NCBI GenBank assembly: GCA_002917775.1
Contig: KZ627148.1
Span: forward strand, 983,861 to 1,010,569
Length of the DNA stretch: 26,709 bases
Source: Glaciozyma antarctica PI12
Lineage: Eukaryota > Basidiomycota > Microbotryomycetes > Kriegeriales > Camptobasidiaceae
Direction of reading: 5' to 3'
Both the position numbers and the translations under genes were made by a program. Under the pieces are notes generated by a model. The model had not been told where the DNA came from and made no database searches. It worked only from the letters and a program-made list of their open reading frames with translations. Shown here one piece after another: positions 11,030-18,664 of the stretch (position 1 is its first letter; each line of letters starts with the position of its first letter).

Positions 11030-14000
11030 TCAACATCGTTCGTACCGACGGAGAGCACGCCTAGAAGCCGCCTCGACCTCGCTTCTTCGCCCCATGTCCT
11101 CTCCCACCTCCTCTCGCCTCGCCCTCCTCCTCCTCCTATCTTTGTTCGGGCACGCGCTCGAATAATGACCAGCTGCGAGGGAAGAAGAGTCAGCTCGATG
11201 ACGACGGAGAAATTGCGAAGCGGCTTACGTTCTCCGCACTGCGACGAACGCAGGATCAGCGATGAAAAGACGCGACGACGAACGAGAAACGCACCGAGAA
11301 GCATCCACCGCCACCGCCACCGCCACCCCCTCCTCCTCCTCCACCTCCAGCATCCTTCGACGGACAGGCGCTCGCATAATGCCCGTCTGCTCAGGAAAGC
11401 TTGGTTAGCACCGCCAAGACGTAGAATGTATGAGGAGACTGACCTTCGTGGCAATGATAGCACTCTCCGCCACCGCCACCTCCTCCGCCTCGTCCCCCTC
11501 CTCCTCCACCACTAGCGTCTTTCGACGGGCACGCAGACGCATAATGACCTTCTGCTCGCGAACAGTAGTCAGCACACGCCGAACAGGAGCAAGGTAGGCG
11601 ACTAACCCTCGTGACAGTGAAAGCACTCGCCGCTCCCTCCTCCTCGCGCTGCTCCCCTACCTCCGCCAGCATTCTTCGTCGGGCAAGCGCTCGACCAATG
11701 TCCCGCTGCGAAAGCTTGTCAGCATCAAGTCGCTCGACTCAGAACAGAAGCCAACTCACTCTGGTGGCACAGAAAGCACTCGCCACTCCCGCCTCCTCCG
11801 GAACCGCCTCCTCCAGAACTGCTAGCTCGAGCTCCCCCTCCACCGCCTCCCGCATCGCCGTCATCCCATTCGAAGTAGCCGCACTGAGCGGACTTGGACT
11901 CGTTAGGGCAGACGTAGAACTTGCGGCCAGTGTTGGGACCTGGAACGAGAGTTCAGCGACGCGAAGAGACCTCTGCAGAAAGCGACGACGAACCTTCCTT
12001 TGTGACAGTCCTCTGCACCGGGGTCAAGTCGCACTTGCACCTTCGTTCGTCTTCGTCGTCTTGCACGTTCGAGGGTTGTTGATTCCGCGGCGGTTGCTGC
12101 TGCTGCTGCTGCGAGAAGAACGCTCAGCTCAGTCGATAAACCGCAAAGCGAGACCAGACTTACGTTCCCGAACGGTCGCTTCTGCGGAACGACGTTCCCA
12201 CCACCTCCGCCAGCTTCCTCCGACCACAGGAAGTACCCGCATCCACCATCCTGGCCCTTGCTGCACGCGAAGAACTTGCGGCCCTTGTTCGCCGACTCCT
12301 TCATGACCGTCTTCTCCACCGCAAGTTCGTCGCAGTTGCACGAAGGGATCGCCGCGCCGCCGTTCGAAGGACCTTGGAAGTCGTCCTCTGCGACAGTAGC
12401 GAATGAGTACGAATAAACAGGAGAGACGAAGAGCAGCGCACCATCTTCGTCGTCTGAGTCCTGTCGCCGTCGAGCAGGAGGAGCCGCTCCACCTCGTCCT
12501 CGCGCTGCTCCTCCACGAGCTGCTCCCCTCGCTGCGCCTCGATCTGCTCCTCTCGCAGCTCCCCTCGCTGCGCCTCGATCTGCTCCTCTCGCAGCTCCGC
12601 GCGCAATGCCACCGCCACCTCCTCTCCCACCGCCGCCTGCTCCCCCGCCACCACCGCGACCGCCGTTCCCTCCTCCTCCTCCGCCCCCTCCTCCTCCACC
12701 CCCTCCTCCTCCACCTCCACCATAACCCCCGCCTCCTCCACCTCCTGCGCCGTTCCCATTTCCTCCCTGATCATCATCCCCATCCCCACCCTCAATATAT
12801 CGGCCGACGCACTACGAAACCCGACATCAGCACCCCGCCCCAGCTCAAAACCACGAATAACGCACAGCCACGAACGTCGCAAACTGCTGCCTCGTCTTCA
12901 TGAAGACCTCGCGATACTCCTCGAGCGTCGCGTCGATAACCTCTTGCTTCGTCTTGATGCCATCGCAGATCTGCGTCATCCGATGCTCCGTCTACTCCTC
13001 ATCAGCTGGCGCCCGACCGTTTGAGGAAGAGGGGAACGCACGAGTCGTCGAAGATGAGGTTTGCTGAGCGAGTTCTCGAATTCGATCGCGTTGTACCCGT
13101 CGACGAGGCCAGTTCCAAGCGTCGAGGGGACAAGGTACTCCGTGTTTCCCTCGCGCTGCTTCATCACGTACTCGCGCTCGATAATCTTGGCGATGTGCTC
13201 TGCGATCGTCGCGTCCGTTCCTATATCGTGGGGTTAGCGATGAGAGGGAGAGGGAGGGGGAGAACGAACCGATGCCGTGCTTGTCCATCAAGCTGACTAG
13301 GTCCGCCTCGGTGAGGAGGTTCGGTTGACTTGTCTGACCTTGCTTGATCTCGCACGTCGAAGGCTCGAACGTCTCGCCGACCTGGAAATTCGGCAGGAGG
13401 TTCCCGTTCCACTTGTCGTAGACGTAAACGTCGAGATAGTTGCGTTCGAGAACGACGAGACCTGTGCCAGTGTTCAGCTTGCATTCCTTCACGCCAGGAG
13501 CGCAACGAACGTACCATGCGCCGAGAAACCCTCGCCAGCGATCTCGATCTCGACCGTCGTCTCCATTCCGCGCGCGTTCGATGAGCAGCAAGCGAGAAAC
13601 CTCCGCACGACGAGGTCATACACCTTCTTGTCGTCCCCAGCGAGGTTGTTGACGTGCGAAGTCGGGTGGATGGGGGGATGGGCCTTGTCGTTCTTCTTGC
13701 CGTTGCGAGGTCGCTCGAAGCCGCCGTCGACGAGTCTGCAAGAAAGGGTGAGCTGAGTGTGAGAGGCTGAGATGGGAGACGCACCCTTGAGCGAAAGGTC
13801 CCCAACTCGCATCCCCGACGTGCTTTTGAATCATCTCGTCAAAGTTGAAGTCCTTGTCGAACTGGTCCGTCTCGGTACGAGGGTAGCTGAGGTAGCCTTT
13901 TTTGATACAGGCTGTCGGAGATCTGCGCCACCCGCATCAGCGAAGAACGATAGCAGAACGGGAGAAGAGCGCACGTCGAGGATGGCCTTGGGCGTCATGT

Positions 14001-15213
14001 GCAGCAACCTCGATCCCGTCTTCTGCAGCTCGACCGTCGTCAAAGGTAGTGGTTTCCTGCACCCTCATCAGCTCCCCTCACCCCTTCACCAAGGACGGAA
14101 CTCACCATTTCTGCGTCGGCTTCGTCGCCTGCGCCACCACCACCGCCTCCGGCTCGTCCTCGCACATACTGAACAGCATCTCGACGACCTGCTGATCGAA
14201 CAACCTTCCCCGCTTCCACGTGAACGGAACGCGCGCGAGTCATCGCGCGCGAGCGTGACGTGGATGTACCAGAAGTCCTCGGAGATGAACGCCTGAACTC
14301 TCTCGTACTGCTCGACGACGAAGCCAAGGGTTGGGAACTGGCAGGGACCTACGAGATGTGTCAGTGCGGCGAAGGAAGAGGAGCGGAGAGGAGGATGCGC
14401 ACCGTACGAGATGAGCTTGTCTGCGAGGTCGGCGAAGCGGTTCTGAAGGCCCATTGTTTGCGTGCGAGTAAGAGCTGCGCCTACGCGAAGGTCGAGTTCC
14501 ATTCGAGCTGAGACGGCGTTCGCTTGTCGCATATCGAGGTTGACGGGGTTCCTCGCAGCATGGTTGATCTGGCTGCGTTCCCTCCTCGTCAGCTGTGCGC
14601 GCGTAACGCGTGACGCAAGGACGAACTTGGCGATGATGGCACTGAACCTAGCGCGCTTGACGATGATGCGTGGGTTCGCCTTGCGGCAGATATCTGCGAC
14701 CTCGCTTCCGATGTGCTCGCCTTCGCGATCGCAGTCGGTCCAGATCATGAGGTGCGTCGCCTTCTTCGCCTCGGTTGTGAGGTTCTGTGCGATCCCTTGC
14801 TGCGCCGGGTCCTGTTCTCATACTGTAATCAGGTTTCGTTCCTCACAGCTAAAGGACGCGCAGGGACGCACGGGATTCGTGAAGTGGATGATTGGCGCGT
14901 CGAAGAGTGCGAAAGGGTCGCAGCTGTTCCACTTCTTGTAGTTCTCGCCAAAGTCGCTGCATGTGAGGTGACCGGCCACCGCCGTGACAGTAAAATCGAC
15001 GAAGCCTGGTGCCGGTAGCAGCATGCGGTAGGAGAAGTCGTAGTTCTTGATCCAGGCGGGGTGGCGAGCATTGCGCTGGTCGAGGGAGAGGTCAGCTCGT
15101 CGGTGGCAGACGTAGCTAGGAAGACATACGCTGTTGAACTGGCCTCCAGAGAGGATCTGGGTGATGGACTTGGAGATCGAGGGCTTCTCCGCCACGCAGA
15201 GGTACTTGACCAT
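11030..15213 (-). CDS. TOP3: DNA topoisomerase III (type IA) with GRF and CCHC zinc-finger tail
   Basis: Nuclear type IA topoisomerase that would act with a RecQ helicase and Rmi1 to resolve recombination intermediates. Exons, 5' to 3': 15213-15130, 15075-14872, 14811-14627, 14572-14403, 14348-14106, 14056-13975, 13922-13785, 13735-13515, 13461-13270, 13220-13042, 12991-12866, 12811-12442, 12387-12164, 12108-11994, 11939-11760, 11705-11607, 11551-11444, 11386-11295, 11238-11229, 11172-11030. Toprim motifs VAEKPS and DCDREGE, catalytic Tyr in GYLSYPRTETD (about residue 331), DKAHPPIHP and HGIGTDATIAEHI are all visible. The tail has a Gly-rich/RGA linker, two GRF fingers (CNC...CGYFLW; CKC...CGYFEW) and four CX2CX4HX4C knuckles. 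Two frame breaks occur: a direct-repeat segment at 14230-14253 and one excess A at 13898-13903. Allowing for both, all phases agree and the length is about 1049 residues. Confidence 0.93.
11229..11238 (-). other. 10-nt micro-exon of TOP3
   Basis: Between donor GCTTAC (read on +, i.e. GTAAGC) and acceptor ctgcg lie just ten bases, tgcggagaac on the coding strand. They supply Cys-Gly-Glu plus the first base of Pro in the fourth zinc knuckle. Joined to the exons either side they give CFS-CGE-PGHYSSAC, an exact CX2CX4HX4C. Without this exon the knuckle would lose its second Cys and the frame would shift, so the call is well supported. Confidence 0.8.
11295..11939 (-). other. Tandemly repeated zinc-knuckle exons of TOP3
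   Basis: Successive exons 11939-11760, 11705-11607, 11551-11444 and 11386-11295 each end in the first half of a knuckle (CFLCHQ, CFHCHE, CYHCHE, CFS). The later ones begin with the second half (GHWSSACP, GHYASACP), then a Gly-rich stretch. The three introns that split CX2C from the His all fall after the first base of a codon. Two exons (99 and 108 nt) are symmetric 1-1 modules, as expected from exon duplication. Confidence 0.8.
12525..12596 (-). repeat. Two exact 36-nt tandem repeats in the TOP3 linker
   Basis: Copies lie at 12525-12560 and 12561-12596. On the coding strand they encode twelve residues each of an Ala/Arg/Gly linker (RGAARGADRGAA type), between the catalytic core and the first GRF finger. 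They follow a glycine-rich run. Such RG-rich linkers often bind nucleic acid; this is inference. Confidence 0.85.
13898..13903 (-). other. A6 run carrying a one-base frame break in TOP3
   Basis: On the coding strand tatc-AAAAAA-ggctac must be read with five A to give LYQKGYLSYPRTE, the catalytic tyrosine motif. With six, the frame changes just before the active site. The exon is otherwise intact and its phases fit only if one base is discounted. This could be a homopolymer sequencing error, a polymorphism or slippage. Confidence 0.75.
14230..14253 (-). repeat. Direct-repeat-bounded frame break in TOP3
   Basis: The 10-nt repeat cgcgcgcgag is present at 14230-14239 and 14244-14253 with spacer tcat, a 14-nt unit. 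Neighbouring bases differ on both sides. The conserved protein reads WYIHVTLA before and RVPFTWKRGRLFDQQ after, but one register apart. A single copy joins them as VTLARVPFTWKRG, which fits the family. No GT...AG pair nearby can explain the offset. The palindromic CGCGCGCG core could form a hairpin. Confidence 0.85.
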
Positions 15214-16061
15214 CTTGAGCTGCCTCTGGAGCTCTGCGGAAAGAAGAAGGGGCAATCAGCAACGCACTCAAAAAATGGTTGTTCTGCGAGAAACAGGAGC
15301 AGTCCCAGGCGAGCGCGGGACAGCTTGCTTCGCGTGAACATTACCGCTGCAGGAGGAGGCAGCTGAGCTCAGGACGCGCCCATCGTCCCACCGGCTCGTC
15401 ACCTGCGCTCCCTTAGACGCATGGTAGGCTCCGCGACCCTCCAGAGCGCCTGCCTCTCCGAGAAGAGAACGTGCTCCTCGAGCTGAGCTGACCGCAGGCG
15501 TACGCTCCTCCTCTGGGGGCGAACGCGGCAGCAGAGGTCGGCACTCCAAGGGCTACCACGCGCCTCCCAAGGAGAGCGTAGACACTCCTTTAGGCTCAAG
15601 CTCTGCGACTTCCCTTTGGGATCGTCTGCCGCCCGCACGCGAGTCACAACAACAACTGTCCCGACTCCCTCCTCTCCTTCACACCTCACGCCACTCACCT
15701 TGAGCTCAAAGACACACTTCCTCCTCGTACAGACACTCTCCCCCTCTCCTGGTACCTCCTACGACCTGTCGAAGCGAGTGGGAAGGCGGTTCGGACGCGC
15801 GGCGGCGAAGAAGGTGGGACGCGGACACGCGGCGTTTGGATGGTGGTGGCGTGAGCTTGCGGTTGGAGCTGCACTGAGAGGTTGGCGCTGTTGCTTGACA
15901 GGGAAGGGGAGAGGGGAGTGGAGCAAGTCGCGCTCCGGCGCGAAATTTGACCTTCGCGCCAAGTTGGGGGCAGCTGGGGCAGCAGGTAGCTGGCCGCGCT
16001 GAGCGAGGGCGCGCATCTCTCCAGAAAGCCTTGAAATCGTATTGTTTGCTTTGGGGACGGC
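15214..16061 (-). other. TOP3 upstream region, 5' leader and promoter
   Basis: No gene is supported in these 850 bases. On the minus strand an acceptor (tttccgcag) lies 20 bases before the TOP3 ATG, and a candidate donor GTAATG lies near 15344. A leader intron 15344-15234 is therefore likely. A GC-rich stretch around 15780-15960 may belong to the promoter. Open frames on either strand here have compositions typical of chance in GC-rich DNA. Confidence 0.45.
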
Positions 16062-16544
16062 CTACTCCTCAACAGGTTTGAAAACCAGCTTGGTCCACAC
16101 CATCCACTCTCCTCCACTCTCCCCCTCGCCGCTCGACCCCATCCCCCTGCCGCCCATTCCCTGCCACACCGGATCGTTCCTCGCACCTGCGTCTCCCTGT
16201 TCCATCGCGTGCGACGCGATCGGGATGATGGGAGCGATTCGAGGCAAGCGAGCACCGAGGTGGTTCTTGCGAAGGAAGGTCTTGATTCGACGCGAGTACT
16301 GCTCGGTCGAGAGGAAGAGGGTGGGATCAAATGCAACTGAGGTTGAAGAGACGATGTCTTCGTGAACTGGAACCGGTCGAGCGAGCTCCAGCGCGTCGAA
16401 TGGTCCTCGTCGCAACGTCGCAGGCTGGTCCGAGGTGTGGATGGTGACGAGGGACAGGTCGTCATAGTCGTAGAATGTGAGGGGGCCGCTACCAAGTACG
16501 TCGTATTCGACGAGGCCGTGCTGGAGGAGGAGGTTGTAGGAGGG
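16062..16544 (-). CDS. Uncharacterised C-terminal reading frame, start not visible
   Basis: An open stretch of 160 residues runs from an apparent acceptor (ctttcgctgtag) to a stop at 16062. Its third codon positions are almost all C/G and the sequence looks structured (LLLQHGLVEYDVL, GPLTFYDYDDLSLVTIH, FDPTLFLSTEQYSRRIKTFL, RLPRIAPIIPIA), so it is probably translated. I do not recognise the family. No ATG exists on this strand between 16545 and 16740, so it must be a downstream exon. One possibility is that it belongs to the sirtuin gene: a GTGCGG donor at 16743, eleven bases before the sirtuin stop, would join it in phase with a 199-nt intron. Otherwise its first exon is hidden by overlap. 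Confidence 0.5.
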   Translation of the reverse strand, partial: PSYNLLLQHGLVEYDVLGSGPLTFYDYDDLSLVTIHTSDQPATLRRGPFDALELARPVPVHEDIVSSTSVAFDPTLFLSTEQYSRRIKTFLRKNHLGARLPRIAPIIPIASHAMEQGDAGARNDPVWQGMGGRGMGSSGEGESGGEWMVWTKLVFKPVEE

Positions 16545-16731
16545 CTACAGCGAAAGGCAGGAAAGAGAGAGGAATTCCGCGCGCGGTTTCGATCTGGTCC
16601 CCTTCGCCCTCTCAGCTCGTTAAGCTCTGCTCCTCCTCGGACCCCAGGTGAAAACGTTGGGCACAAGCAGAAGCTCTAGACAGTCAAGGAACTGTACCCA
16701 GAAAACCGGAACTCAGGATTTCAACCACCGC

Positions 16732-18460
16732 CTACCTCCGCACGCCTCTCTCCCTTGCTCTCCTCTGCTCCCTCACCCTCTTCGCATCCCCACTCCCCAT
16801 CTCCCTCTTCCGCATCCTCTCCCGTTCCCTTCTGCCCTCCCCCTCACCCGTCCCATCCTTGAAGGCCTCGCTCGACGTCGTGTCCTCGATCTTTGGCTCC
16901 ACGAGCTCCTCCTTTACTCCGGACGACGAAGATCGTTCCACCACTGGGTTGGGCGGCGAATCGAGGACAAAGTCCTTCCCTTCCTCGCTCGACGACCAGT
17001 CCTCCATATCGGGGAGGTTCGAAACGACCCCATTCGCGATATCCCTCAATCCCTCGAACGCCACCAGCAGCTTCGCATGCAGCTTAGGCGGTAATTCGCG
17101 TGTAGGTCTGGTCGAAATAGGCGAAGGAGTGATTCTCGGCCGCTTCGCATCGGGAGGAGGGATGGGGTAGGGGAACGAGGAGGGGGAGATCTGTGCGAGG
17201 TCGAAGAGGATGCGAGTGACGAAGGCGTCGCAGGTTCCTTGAACTGCGTAGAGGGTGAGTAGGGATTTGAGCGAGGAGGGGGAGGGACGAACTGTGGTAG
17301 TCGAACACGTCTTCCCACTCTCTCGCGACTGGTTCGGTGTTGATGAGAACGCAGATACCGTTGTTACTTCGTACGGCGCGCGCAAAGTCTCGCACGAGGA
17401 TCTTGAAGCCCGGGATCTTGAGAGAGGTGCCGAAGACGAGGAGGAGGTCGGGGGATTGCGAGAGGTCGTGTGCTGCTATGGCGCCGATGGTCGTGTCGGC
17501 GGCGGAGAGCTCGTCGTAGAGGAGGACTGCGGGGCGGAGGAAGGAGGACGGAGGTGGGGAGCGTTTCTGGAGAATGGCGCGAGTGGCGGCTGCGAAGGAG
17601 GAGCGGAATGAGATCAGCTCTTGTCGCCTTTCCACGCGTATGAAGCGGAAAACGGACCTCGATCCAGACAATTCGGACAGTCGAGAGTCCGTCCAGCAGA
17701 GAACGCCGCTTGGTGCTTAGCCTCCCAGCTCACCACTCCGTCGCACGCCGTACACCTCACAGCCCTCAAGCTCCCATGCAGCTGCACCACATCACCCTCC
17801 CATCCGTCCTCCTTATCCACCTCCTTTCTCTTCCCCAGCTTGCCCCACCCCTCCCCCTTCACACGCTGCTCCCCTCCCCTCCTCCCGCACGCAAATCCCG
17901 GCGGCGTGACCCCCGGCAATCCCACGAAGCTCAGTCCCACCCTCCCCTCCAGCGCATCAATGTTCTGCGTCCACACCCTCTGCAGCTTTCCCGCCCTCTT
18001 CAGCTTCGCAAAGAAAGCGTGCGTGGGCGTCGCGTCGGCGATCGCGGAGACTTGTGCGTGCAGAGCTGCTAGGAAGCGGAGATGCTTGGAGCGGGCGGCG
18101 GGGTTGGCGTAGACGGAGGATTGGAAGAGGGATCGAGTGGAGGGAGTTGGAGGGGCGTGGGACTGGGAGGAGCTGGGAGGTGTGGGAGCTGAGGGAGCTG
18201 AGGGAGCTGAGGGAGGGACGCGCGTAGTGACCGGTTTCTTTGCTTCGGAAGTCCTGTGGTGGCTGAAGGTGAGTTGGTGTAGCAGAGAAGTGGGGAGAGC
18301 GTACGCGGATTCCGGCGGAGGTGCTGGTTCCTGCTCCTGTGAGGCAGACGACGCGCGTTGAGGACGCGATTTCGACTTGGATATGGCTCAGAGCTAGAGC
18401 GACACGCAGCGTCTCCTGAGCTTCTGGAATGGCGACAGGGTCGAACTCGATGACCTCCAT
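16732..18460 (-). CDS. NAD-dependent protein deacetylase, Hst3/Hst4-type sirtuin
   Basis: Class III histone deacetylase; fungal Hst3/Hst4 remove acetyl from H3K56 and protect genome stability. Exons: 18460-18305, 18253-17658, 17589-17293, 17243-16732; about 516 residues. Visible motifs: LTGAGTSTSAGIR and DFRS (NAD pocket), TQNIDALEG, VVQLHGSL with the catalytic His, zinc ligands CTAC and CPNC, LLYDE, VFGTSLKIPG and REWEDVFDYH. The C-terminal 150 residues are charged and disordered. Between DFRSKETGHYARPS and RSLFQSSVYA the frame shifts by one. An 8-nt direct repeat (18163-18180) accounts for it, and a 43-nt intron with a poor GTCACT donor at 18231 is the alternative. The start is the ATG at 18460; an in-frame ATG at 18643 is less likely because the HDAC gene ends at 18665. 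Confidence 0.9.
18163..18180 (-). repeat. Direct-repeat-bounded frame break in the sirtuin gene
   Basis: The 8-nt repeat ctgggagg lies at 18163-18170 and 18173-18180 with spacer ag, unit 10. Counting it once restores the frame between the DFRS segment and RSLFQSSVYA. The surrounding sequence is Ser/Pro-rich and of low complexity, so a chance repeat is more likely here than at the ADE6 and TOP3 sites. A short intron could also explain the offset. Confidence 0.55.
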
Positions 18461-18664
18461 GCGAGAGAGGGCGGAGGAGGTGTGTGGTAGGAAGGGAAGG
18501 AGAGGAGACGCGGTCGACGCGTTGGTGCGCGTGCTCGGGCAAGTCTCCGAGGATTCGCTCTTCTCGGGGTCAAACTGAACGCCTTCTAAGGCGCAGACTC
18601 TCCCGTACGTGGTTATAAAAGGAGCAGAGTACGAGAACGCCACGCCAGCCCAAAAGTTCTCCCC

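Noticed and set aside
13898-13903. Programmed -1 frameshift at a slippery A run in TOP3
   Set aside because: The needed change is a skip of one base (+1 direction), not -1, and no conserved stimulatory structure is evident.
15695-16666. A 320-codon open frame overlapping the 16062-16544 frame on the same strand
   Set aside because: Ser/Thr/Arg/Pro-rich with no structured segments, whereas the alternate frame shows strong C/G third-position bias and plausible protein sequence.
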